Below, piece by piece: positions 17,505 to 25,098 of a DNA stretch of 64,000 bases. The stretch is from positions 1 to 64,000 of the forward strand of contig JBJOKE010000092.1 of assembly GCA_046046245.1 (NCBI GenBank), read 5' to 3'. The notes under the pieces are model-generated. The model ran no database searches. It was not told where the DNA came from and saw only the letters and a list, made by a program, of their open reading frames with translations. The DNA comes from UBA4615 sp046046245. GTDB taxonomy: Bacteria; Pseudomonadota; Gammaproteobacteria; Burkholderiales; Burkholderiaceae_E. Made by a program: the position numbers and the translations under genes. Position 1 is the first letter of the stretch; each line of letters begins with the position of its first letter.

Positions 17505-17852
17505 GTGCCCCGAACCCCGCGCGAATGGATCGCCGTGCTCTGGCCGGCCTTCGTCGCGGCCTGCCTGCTCGAGATCGTGGTGTTCGCGGCCTTCGATCCT
17601 CACGACTTCACGCTGTTCGGCTGGCAGGTCGACGCCGACAACCGGGACGCGGTCTACTCGGTCGCGTTCTTCGCATTCTGGGCGATCTGCGCGGCCGCCG
17701 GCGTGGTCACCTGGTCGCTGTCGCGGCCCTCGGAGGAGATCAACCGCCTCCAGCGCCCGGTGCCGCTCGACGCGCCGCGCCGCGGCCATCCGCCGGCCCC
17801 CGGGTACCGCGGGCCGAATCCGCCGCCTGGCTCGCCGCCCGGTTCGGCCTGA
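17505..17852 (+). CDS. Small two-helix membrane protein in the cco cluster
   Basis: A 115-residue protein starting at GTG with a GAGCGGAG ribosome site, 14 bp after ccoH. Two membrane helices are visible (WIAVLWPAFVAACLLEIVVFAAF and the segment YSVAFFAFWAICAAAGVVTW), joined by a short loop FDPHDFTLFGWQVDAD. The C-terminus is proline-rich (about residues 85-115). I do not recognise a named family. Its place among assembly genes suggests a role linked to the oxidase, but nothing in the sequence shows what it does. Confidence 0.75.
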   Translation: MPRTPREWIAVLWPAFVAACLLEIVVFAAFDPHDFTLFGWQVDADNRDAVYSVAFFAFWAICAAAGVVTWSLSRPSEEINRLQRPVPLDAPRRGHPPAPGYRGPNPPPGSPPGSA

Positions 17853-17894
17853 CCGACCCGCCACCGATCCGCCGCCACCGATCCGCCGACACCG

Positions 17895-18686
17895 ATGAGC
17901 CTGTTCGTGCTGCTTGCGACCGCCGGTTCGCTCGGCCTGCTGGGGGGGCTTCACTGCGTCGCGATGTGCTCGGCGCTGCAGCGGGTCGCGGTCCACGGGC
18001 TGCCGACGGCACCGTCGGCCGGGCGCGACGGCAGCCTGCGCAGGATCCCGCTGCAGCCGGTGGACGCCGCCACCGGCCGGCCGATCGTCGCAGCCGGTGC
18101 GCGTCGCGCGGACGCCGACCTCGCGTTCCATGCGGCGCGGATGCTCGGCTACGCCGCGCTCGGGGCCGCCGTGGGCAGCGGGTCGTGGCTGCTGCGGTGG
18201 GGAGCGGACGCGATGCCGCTGATGCGACCGCTGTGGGGAACGCTGAACGCGGTACTGCTGGCGCAGGGCCTCGCCCTCGTCGTGCTCGGCCGCCAGCCGG
18301 CATGGGTCGACGCGCTCGGCTCGCGGGCCTGGCAAGCCTCGGGCGCACGGCTCGGCGCGGCCGGCACCGGTGCGCGCCCCTGGATCGCCGGCGCGTTGTG
18401 GGCGCTGGTCCCCTGCGGCCTGCTCTACTCGGCGCTCGCCACGGCGGCACTCGCGAGCGACCCGTTGCGGGGCGCGCTCGCGATGCTCGCGTTCGCGGCG
18501 GGCACGTCGGTCAACCTGCTGGTCGCGAGGGCGCTGCTGCAGGGGCTCGTACGCGGCTCCGCGACGCGGGCGGCGACGATCGAGGCAGCCGGCATGCGGA
18601 TCGGCGGGGCACTGCTCGCTGCGATGGCGGTGGCGGCGCTGTGGGCGCTCGCGATGGGGCAGCCGCATCCCTTCTGCACGGTGTGA
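17895..18686 (+). CDS. TauE/SafE-like (UreH-type) membrane protein linked to cbb3 assembly
   Basis: A 263-residue membrane protein with about six helices. The N-terminal GLLGGLHCVAMCSALQRV, containing HCxxMC, is a signature of the UreH/SafE-like proteins found next to ccoI or cytochrome clusters, where a role in metal handling is suspected. A loop of about 80 residues between helices 1 and 2 is rich in Arg, Ala and Pro. PWIAGALWALVPCGLLYSALATAAL is the second conserved block. It is the last plus-strand gene before fnr and converges with it. Confidence 0.8.
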   Translation: MSLFVLLATAGSLGLLGGLHCVAMCSALQRVAVHGLPTAPSAGRDGSLRRIPLQPVDAATGRPIVAAGARRADADLAFHAARMLGYAALGAAVGSGSWLLRWGADAMPLMRPLWGTLNAVLLAQGLALVVLGRQPAWVDALGSRAWQASGARLGAAGTGARPWIAGALWALVPCGLLYSALATAALASDPLRGALAMLAFAAGTSVNLLVARALLQGLVRGSATRAATIEAAGMRIGGALLAAMAVAALWALAMGQPHPFCTV

Positions 18687-18776
18687 CCGCGACCGGGTCT
18701 GTTCGGGGTTCGTGACGTGGGCGCGCACGCCGTCCTCGAACCGATCCGCGCGCGGCCGGAAACGCCGCCCGGCCCG

Positions 18777-19535
18777 TCACTCCGGCGAGCAGGTCGCTCC
18801 CGCGATCTCTCGCAACCGGTTCGCATCCTCGATCCGCAAGCGCTTCTGCTCGACGGCGATCACCCCTTCCTCCTGCAGCTTGGAGAAGGTCCGGCTCACC
18901 GTCTCGAGCTTCAGCCCGAGATAGTTGCCGATCTCCTCGCGTGTCATCCGCAGGATGAACTCGCGCGGGGAGAAACCACGGGTGGCGAAACGCTGCGACA
19001 GGTTCAGCACGAAGGTGGCGATCCGCTGCTCGGCGCGCATCGTGCCCAGCAGCATCATCACTCCATGATCGCGGACGATCTCGCGCGACAGCACGCGATG
19101 CAGCTGCCGCTGCAGGCCGTTGAACTCGCGGGTCAGCGACTCGAGCTTCTCGAACGGCACGACGCAGACCTCGGCGTCCTCGAGCGCGATCGCGTCGCAC
19201 TGGAAGCTGCCGACGCTGATCGCGTCGAAGCCGAGGATGTCGCCCGGCATCGGGAAGCCGGTGACCTGCTCGCGGCCGTCGTCCGAGGTCACGCGGGTCT
19301 TGAAGAAGCCGAGGCGGATCGGATAGACGGCGTCGAACCGGTCGCCGGCGCGGAACAGCGGCTCGCCGCGCTTGATGCGTCGTCGGGTGGCGACCATGCC
19401 GGTCAGCCGATCCAGCTCGGTGGGGCTCAGGCCCTCGACCAGGCAGATGTCGTGGAGGCCGCAATCGCCGCAATGGACAGCGTGTGCGCCCGCACCCGCC
19501 ACCGCCTTGATCGAGCTGATCGGATGGGCTGACAC
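18777..19535 (-). CDS. fnr: Fnr/Anr-type oxygen-sensing transcription regulator
   Basis: A 252-residue Crp/Fnr-family regulator. The oxygen-labile [4Fe-4S] ligands are present: Cys22, Cys25, Cys31 and Cys113. The cAMP-binding-like domain is followed by a helix-turn-helix with ETVSR (Glu211, Ser214, Arg215), the residues that read TTGAT half-sites. This fits the TTGAC/ATCAA boxes seen at the cco promoters. The start is GTG, with GGGGAG upstream. Its own promoter region carries such a box, implying autoregulation. Betaproteobacterial relatives are named Fnr, Anr, Btr or FnrL. Confidence 0.95.
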   Translation of the reverse strand: MSAHPISSIKAVAGAGAHAVHCGDCGLHDICLVEGLSPTELDRLTGMVATRRRIKRGEPLFRAGDRFDAVYPIRLGFFKTRVTSDDGREQVTGFPMPGDILGFDAISVGSFQCDAIALEDAEVCVVPFEKLESLTREFNGLQRQLHRVLSREIVRDHGVMMLLGTMRAEQRIATFVLNLSQRFATRGFSPREFILRMTREEIGNYLGLKLETVSRTFSKLQEEGVIAVEQKRLRIEDANRLREIAGATCSPE

Positions 19536-19562
19536 GTTCTTCTTCTCCCCGTTTGAAAGTTC

Positions 19563-19589
19563 ATTCTAGTCCACTTTGACGCGTGTCAA
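19563..19589 (-). promoter_or_regulatory. Fnr/Anr box overlapping the fnr -35, shared with hemN
   Basis: TTGACGCGTGTCAA (19576-19589) is a perfect inverted repeat of Fnr half-sites between the divergent fnr and hemN genes. On the minus strand TTGACA (19589-19584) and TAGAAT (19568-19563) form a likely fnr promoter with a 15-bp spacer, so bound Fnr would cover the -35 and repress fnr. On the plus strand the same site would be at -41.5 to a start at 19624, with CACAGT at 19612-19617 as the -10, activating hemN. Confidence 0.7.
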
Positions 19590-19624
19590 ATGCCCCGGAA
19601 GAGCCGGATGGCACAGTGTCCGAC

Positions 19625-21052
19625 ATGCACACGAGCGCTCAGCAACCCCGCCCATCGGCCAGCGACCCCGGTGGCTCGATCGCCCCGCGCGCGGAGCTGA
19701 TCGAGCGCTTCGACGTTGCCGGCCCCCGTTACACCTCGTACCCGACGGCCGACCGTTTCGTCGAGGCATTCGACGCCAGCAACCTCGACCAGTGGCTCGC
19801 GCAGCGCTCGAACCTCGGCTGGCGCCAGCCGCTGTCGGTCTACGTGCACGTGCCGTTCTGCGCATCGGTCTGCTACTACTGCGCCTGCAACAAGATCGTC
19901 ACGAAGGACCACAGCCGCGGCCGTGCCTACGTCGAGGACCTGATCCGCGAGATCGAGCTCTACGGCGCGAAGCTCGGCCGTCGCGAGCCGATCAGCCAGA
20001 TGCATTTCGGCGGCGGCACGCCCACGTTCCTCGACGGCGCGACGCTGCAGGTGGCCCTGGACGCGCTCGAGCGGGTGTTCAGCTTCGCGCCGAACGCCGA
20101 GCGCTCGATCGAGGTCGACCCGCGCACCGTGGACCTCGCCCGACTGCGCGAACTGCGCGACCAGCGCTTCAACCGGCTCAGCTTCGGCGTCCAGGACTTC
20201 GAGCGCGACGTGCAGGTGGCGGTGCACCGCGTGCAGTCGACCGAACAGGTCTTCGAGCTGACCCGCGCCGCGCGCGAGCTCGGCTTCGAGTCGGTGAACG
20301 TGGACCTGATCTACGGCCTGCCGAAGCAGACCGAGACGAGCTTCCGCCGAACCCTGGAGACGCTGGCCGCGCTGCGGCCCGACCGGGTCGCGGTCTACGG
20401 CTACGCGCACCTGCCCGAGCGCTTCAAGCCGCAGCGTCGCATCCACGTCGAGGCGTTGCCGTCGGCGCACGACAAGCTGTCGATGATGCGGATGGCCATC
20501 GAGCTGCTGACCGAGCGGGGCTACGTCTACATCGGGATGGATCACTTCGCGCTGCCCGATGACGCCCTCGCCGTCGCGCAGCGACGCGGCATGCTGCACC
20601 GGAACTTCATGGGCTACACCACGCAGCCCGACTGCGACATGCTCGGCCTGGGCGTCTCGGCGATCGGCCGGATGGGCCCGTGCTACGCGCAGAACTACCG
20701 GACGCTCGACGAGTACTGCGACGCGGTGCGCGCCGGCCGGCTGCCGATCCATCGCGGCCACGAGCTGAGTCGCGACGACATGCTCCGTCGCAGCACGATC
20801 ATGTCGATCATGTGCAGCGGCGAGGTGTCGTTCGCCGCGCTCGAGAACAGCTATCTCGTTGACCCGAAGCTCGCGTTCAGCGAGGAGCTCGGCCGGCTGC
20901 GCGAGTTCCAGGACCTGGGCCTGGTCCGCGTCGACGCAGACGGCATCGCGATCACGCCGCAGGGACGCTTCTTCGTGCGGCCGATCGCGATGGTGTTCGA
21001 CCGGTACCTGCGCTCCGCGTTGCAGCGCGCGTCCTACTCGCGCGTGCTGTAG
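19625..21052 (+). CDS. hemN: Oxygen-independent coproporphyrinogen III oxidase
   Basis: A 475-residue radical SAM enzyme that decarboxylates coproporphyrinogen III without oxygen in haem synthesis. The cluster motif is VPFCASVCYYCACNKIVT, followed by the SAM-binding FGGGTPTFL and HemN-specific RFDVAGPRYTSYPTADRF near the N-terminus. The start was set at ATG 19625, because the longer frame from GTG 19583 overlaps the Fnr box. If the predicted class II promoter is right, the message would be almost leaderless. Low-oxygen induction fits its use beside the cbb3 oxidase. Confidence 0.94.
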   Translation: MHTSAQQPRPSASDPGGSIAPRAELIERFDVAGPRYTSYPTADRFVEAFDASNLDQWLAQRSNLGWRQPLSVYVHVPFCASVCYYCACNKIVTKDHSRGRAYVEDLIREIELYGAKLGRREPISQMHFGGGTPTFLDGATLQVALDALERVFSFAPNAERSIEVDPRTVDLARLRELRDQRFNRLSFGVQDFERDVQVAVHRVQSTEQVFELTRAARELGFESVNVDLIYGLPKQTETSFRRTLETLAALRPDRVAVYGYAHLPERFKPQRRIHVEALPSAHDKLSMMRMAIELLTERGYVYIGMDHFALPDDALAVAQRRGMLHRNFMGYTTQPDCDMLGLGVSAIGRMGPCYAQNYRTLDEYCDAVRAGRLPIHRGHELSRDDMLRRSTIMSIMCSGEVSFAALENSYLVDPKLAFSEELGRLREFQDLGLVRVDADGIAITPQGRFFVRPIAMVFDRYLRSALQRASYSRVL

Positions 21053-21056
21053 GCCC

Positions 21057-22238
21057 TCAGGCGCGCGCCTCGAGCGCGGCCACGGCCGGCAGCGTCTTGC
21101 CCTCGAGGAACTCGAGGAAGGCGCCGCCACCGGTCGAGATGTAGTCGATGTCGTCGGTGATGCCGAACTTGGCGATCGCGGCGAGCGTGTCACCGCCGCC
21201 GGCGATCGAGTAGCCCGCCGACGCGGCGATCGCGCGGGCCAGGGTCTCCGTGCCCTTCGAGAACGCGTCGAACTCGAACACGCCGACCGGACCGTTCCAG
21301 ACGATCGTGCCGGCGTCGGCGAGCTGCGCGGCGAGGCGCTGCGCGGTCTGCGGACCGATGTCCAGGATGAGATCGTCGGCAGCGACCTCGGAGGCGGCCT
21401 TGACGGTGGCCGGCGCGTCGGCCGCGAAGGTCTTCGCCACGACCACGTCGGTCGGGACAGGTACCTCGGCGCCACGCGCCTTCATCATCTCCATGATCGC
21501 CTTCGCCTCGCCGACCAGGTCGTGCTCGGCAAGCGACCTGCCGATCGGCAGGCCCGCCGCGGCCATGAAGGTGTTCGCGATGCCGCCACCGACGATCAGG
21601 CCGTCGACCTTCGCGGCGAGCGATTTCAGGATCGTGAGCTTGGTCGAGACCTTCGAGCCGGCGACGATCGCCACCAGCGGCCGCTTCGGCGCGCCCAGCG
21701 CGCGACCGAGCGCATCGAGCTCGGCCGCCATCAACGGGCCGGCGCAGGCCACCGGCGCGAAGCGCGCGATGCCGTGCGTGGTGGCCTCGGCGCGGTGCGC
21801 GGTGCCGAACGCATCGTTGACGTAGACGTCGCACAGGGCGGCCATCTTCCGCGCAAGGCCCTCGTCGTCCTTCTTCTCGCCGGTGTTGGTACGGCAGTTC
21901 TCGAGCAGCACGACCTCCCCGGGCGCCACCGCGAAGCCGCCGTCGACCCAGTCGCGCTGCAGCCGCACCGGACGGCCGAGTCGCTCGGACAGGCGCCTGG
22001 CGATCGGCTCGAGCGAGTCCTCGGGCTTGAGTTCGCCCTCGGTCGGGCGCCCGAGGTGCGAGGTGACCATGACCGCGGCACCGGCCTTCACGCAGTGCTC
22101 GATCGCCGGTACCGACGCGCGGATCCGGGTGTCGTCGGTGATCGCGCCCGAGTCGTCCTGCGGGACGTTCAGGTCGGCGCGGATGAAGACGCGCTTGCCG
22201 GCGAGGTCCAGGTCGGTGAGTCGCTTGAATCGGATCAT
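21057..22238 (-). CDS. pgk: Phosphoglycerate kinase
   Basis: A 393-residue phosphoglycerate kinase (1,3-bisphosphoglycerate + ADP to 3-phosphoglycerate + ATP). The N-terminal substrate site is VFIRADLNVPQDD, with SHLGRPTEG, ENCRTNTGEKKDD and VNDAFGTAHRAEATTHG. The C-domain has AGSKVSTKL and GGGIANTF, and the final nucleotide loop is GGGDTLAAI. It converges with hemN, with only 4 bp between the stop codons. In the usual order the neighbours would be gap and pyk; both are in the window but separated from it by other genes. Confidence 0.97.
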   Translation of the reverse strand: MIRFKRLTDLDLAGKRVFIRADLNVPQDDSGAITDDTRIRASVPAIEHCVKAGAAVMVTSHLGRPTEGELKPEDSLEPIARRLSERLGRPVRLQRDWVDGGFAVAPGEVVLLENCRTNTGEKKDDEGLARKMAALCDVYVNDAFGTAHRAEATTHGIARFAPVACAGPLMAAELDALGRALGAPKRPLVAIVAGSKVSTKLTILKSLAAKVDGLIVGGGIANTFMAAAGLPIGRSLAEHDLVGEAKAIMEMMKARGAEVPVPTDVVVAKTFAADAPATVKAASEVAADDLILDIGPQTAQRLAAQLADAGTIVWNGPVGVFEFDAFSKGTETLARAIAASAGYSIAGGGDTLAAIAKFGITDDIDYISTGGGAFLEFLEGKTLPAVAALEARA

Positions 22239-22469
22239 GGCGTATGGAGGCGTGGAGGCGGATGAGGGGGTCGCGCGCCGCGAGCGGTCGGGCGTGCCGT
22301 CGATGCCGATTCTAGCCGCCTGCGGACGGACCGCCCGTCGGCGACAGCGCGCGTTCGTCGCGACATCATGAAGGAACGCGCGCCGAGCCGCGATCCTCCG
22401 CTCAAGCGGCGCCGTCCCGCGCCGAAACCCCCCTGGAACGCTGCGTCCCGAAGCAAGGATCCCTGCCCG

Positions 22470-23501
22470 ATGGAAGTCGTGATCGTCGACGACAATCCGG
22501 TCAACCTGACCGTGATGGAGCATCTCGTCGGTCGCGTCGATGGCGCCGAGTCCCGGGGCTTCCGGGACGCCGCCGCCGGACTCGACTGGTGCCGCCGGCA
22601 CGACCCGGACCTCGTGATCGTCGACTACAAGATGCCCGACGTCGACGGACTGGCCTTCATCGAGCAGGTGCGTGCCCTGCCGGGCCGGACCGAACTGCCG
22701 CTGCTGATGATCACCGCCAACACCGACCGCGACCTGCGCCGCCAGGCGCTCGAGGCCGGCGCGACCGACTTCCTGCACAAGCCGGTCGACCGGGCGGAAT
22801 TCACCGCCCGCGTGCGCAACATGCTCAGGCTGCGCGGCATGAACCGGCGGCTGACAGACCGCGCGATCGAACTCGAACACGCGGTCGCGAAGGCGACCCG
22901 CGCGATCGTGATGACGGAGCGCGACACGCTGCTGTGCCTCGCGCGCGCGGCGGAGTTCCGGGACCCCGAGACCGGCGCCCACGTGCTCCGGATGGCCGAG
23001 TACTCGCGCTCGATCGCCGGTGCGCTCGGCATGGACGACGATTTCCAGACGCTGATCCGCAAGGCCGCGCCACTGCACGACGTCGGGAAGATCGGCACGC
23101 CCGACCAGATCCTGCTCAAGCCCTCGCGGCTGACCGCCGAGGAGATGGAGGTGATGCGGCAGCACACGACGATCGGGTGGCAGATCCTTCGCGAGCACCG
23201 CTCGCCGGTGCTGCAGATGGGTGCGTCGATCGCCTGGACGCATCACGAGAAGTGGGATGGCTCGGGCTATCCGCGCGGGCTGAAGGCCGATGCGATTCCG
23301 CTCGAGGGCCGCGTCGTCGCGGTCGCCGACGTGCTCGACGCACTGATCTCCGCCCGGCCCTACAAGCAGGCCTGGGAACCCGAAGCCGCCCGGGCGTTCA
23401 TCGAGAAGGGCTCGGGCAAGCACTTCGACCCGGCCTGCGTCGCCGCGCTCGGTTCGGTCTGGGACGACGTCCTGGCGATCCGTGACGAGTATGTCGATTG
23501 A
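22470..23501 (+). CDS. Response regulator with HD-GYP phosphodiesterase output (RpfG-like)
   Basis: A 343-residue two-domain protein. The receiver (residues 1-120) has acidic DD7-8, the phosphoacceptor Asp52 in VDYKMPDVDG and Lys104. The HD-GYP domain has HDVGKIG (His203-Asp204) and HHEKWDGSGYP (258-268), so the metal site and GYP motif are complete. Such proteins hydrolyse cyclic di-GMP. The start is the ATG giving MEVVIVDDN, with AAGGA upstream; an in-frame extension of 34 residues is basic and unlikely. An Hpt protein gene follows, but no histidine kinase is adjacent. Confidence 0.9.
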   Translation: MEVVIVDDNPVNLTVMEHLVGRVDGAESRGFRDAAAGLDWCRRHDPDLVIVDYKMPDVDGLAFIEQVRALPGRTELPLLMITANTDRDLRRQALEAGATDFLHKPVDRAEFTARVRNMLRLRGMNRRLTDRAIELEHAVAKATRAIVMTERDTLLCLARAAEFRDPETGAHVLRMAEYSRSIAGALGMDDDFQTLIRKAAPLHDVGKIGTPDQILLKPSRLTAEEMEVMRQHTTIGWQILREHRSPVLQMGASIAWTHHEKWDGSGYPRGLKADAIPLEGRVVAVADVLDALISARPYKQAWEPEAARAFIEKGSGKHFDPACVAALGSVWDDVLAIRDEYVD

Positions 23502-23644
23502 CCCGCGCGCGGCGGGGCGACCGTCGATCCGAGACCAACGTCCGTCCGGGGCGGATGGGACCCCCTTCCATACCGTCGGGTACCATCATCGGCCATGCCG
23601 CACCGGTCGAACCTCGTCCCGGGCGGCGTGAGGATCCCAACACG

Positions 23645-24043
23645 ATGTCGACCGTCGCCCGACCTGCAGAGACCGAGTCCCTCGCGCCCTTCGACGGGCA
23701 GCCGCCCACTCCGGCGCGAACCCGCGCCGACGCGATGACGCGGTTCGAGGGGGACCACGTCTTCTTCGACCGCATCGTGCCGCTGTTCCGGCAGGCCGCG
23801 AACGAGCAGGCCGCGGCGCTGGCCGAGGCCGCCGAGCGCGGCGACGCCGCGAAGATCCAGCACTGGGCCCATACCCTGAAGGGCTCGCTGCTCACGGTCG
23901 GAGCCCAGTCGACGGCCGAACGCGCCGAGCGCGTGGAGCGGGCCGCCCGCGAGGGTCGTCTCGACGGCATGATGAGCCGGGTCCGCCGGCTCGCGGCGGA
24001 GACCGCGATCATCGTCGCGAACCTGTCCCCCGAACTGCGCTGA
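23645..24043 (+). CDS. Hpt-domain phosphotransfer protein
   Basis: A 132-residue protein with a histidine phosphotransfer helix bundle. The phosphoacceptor is His76 in the motif AHTLKGS, inside a helix following ALAEAAERGDAAKIQHW. The N-terminal 28 residues are Pro/Ala-rich and probably disordered. The GAGG ribosome site is well placed. It lies about 140 bp after the HD-GYP regulator and may pass phosphate to or from that receiver. It converges with gap. Confidence 0.82.
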   Translation: MSTVARPAETESLAPFDGQPPTPARTRADAMTRFEGDHVFFDRIVPLFRQAANEQAAALAEAAERGDAAKIQHWAHTLKGSLLTVGAQSTAERAERVERAAREGRLDGMMSRVRRLAAETAIIVANLSPELR

Positions 24044-24073
24044 GCACGCGCCGCGGCCGCCGCCCGCGCAGGA

Positions 24074-25084
24074 TCACTTCGCGGCCATCAGCGCGACGGT
24101 GGTGTCGAGCATCCGGTTGCTGAAGCCCCACTCGTTGTCGTACCAGCTCGAGACCTTCACCAGTCGACCCGACACCTTGGTCAGCGTCGCGTCGAAGATC
24201 GACGAGCGCGGATCGTGGTTGAAGTCGCTCGAGACGAGCTGCTCGGTGTTGTAGCCGAGGATGCCCTTCAGCTCGCCTTCGGAGGCGGCCTTCATGATCG
24301 CGTTGATCTCGTCGGCGGTCGTGTCGCGCGCGGCGATGAACGACAGGTCGACGATCGACACGTTGATCGTCGGGACGCGGATCGCGTAGCCGTCGAGCTT
24401 GCCGGCGAGCTCGGGCAGCACCAGGCCGACCGCCGCGGCCGCGCCGGTCTTGGTCGGGATCATGTTGTGCGCGGCGGCACGGGCGCGGCGCAGGTCCTCG
24501 TGATAGACGTCCGACAGGCGCTGGTCGTTGGTGAAGGCATGCACCGTGGTCATCAGGCCGTTCACCAGGCCGATCTTCTCGTGCAGCGGCTTCACCATCG
24601 GCGCGAGGCAGTTGGTCGTGCACGAGGCGTTCGAGATCACGGTGTGCGAGGCCTTCAGCACGCCCTGGTTCACGCCGTAGACGACGGTCGCGTCCACGTC
24701 CTTGCCGCCGGGCTGCGAGATCACGACCTTCTTCGCGCCGCCCTTCAGGTGGGCCGAGGCGGCCTCCTTGGTGGTGAAGTAGCCGGTGCACTCGAGCACG
24801 ACGTCGACGTTCTCGCCGCCCCAGGGGATCTGCGCCGGGTCGCGCTGCGCGAACACCTTGATCCGGTCGCCGTTGACGACCATCGCATCGCCCTCGACCG
24901 ACACGGTGCCGTTGAAGCGGCCGTGCGTGGTGTCGTACTGGGTCAGGTGCGCATTGGTCTTAGGATCGCCGAGGTCGTTGATGGCGACGATCTGCAGGTC
25001 GTGCGTCCTGCCGCCCTCGTAGTGGGCGCGCAGGATGTTCCGACCGATCCGGCCGTAGCCGTTGATGGCGACACGCAGGGTCAT
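24074..25084 (-). CDS. gap: Glyceraldehyde-3-phosphate dehydrogenase, type I
   Basis: A 336-residue GAPDH. It has the Rossmann motif INGYGRIGRN, the catalytic-cysteine motif SNASCTTNCLAP, the RRARAAAHNMIPTKTGAAAAVG block and the C-terminal SWYDNEWGFSNRM. It oxidises glyceraldehyde 3-phosphate to 1,3-bisphosphoglycerate with NAD(P). It lies 14 bp after tkt and is presumably cotranscribed with it. Confidence 0.97.
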   Translation of the reverse strand: MTLRVAINGYGRIGRNILRAHYEGGRTHDLQIVAINDLGDPKTNAHLTQYDTTHGRFNGTVSVEGDAMVVNGDRIKVFAQRDPAQIPWGGENVDVVLECTGYFTTKEAASAHLKGGAKKVVISQPGGKDVDATVVYGVNQGVLKASHTVISNASCTTNCLAPMVKPLHEKIGLVNGLMTTVHAFTNDQRLSDVYHEDLRRARAAAHNMIPTKTGAAAAVGLVLPELAGKLDGYAIRVPTINVSIVDLSFIAARDTTADEINAIMKAASEGELKGILGYNTEQLVSSDFNHDPRSSIFDATLTKVSGRLVKVSSWYDNEWGFSNRMLDTTVALMAAK

Positions 25085-25098
25085 GGAGACAGCTCCCT

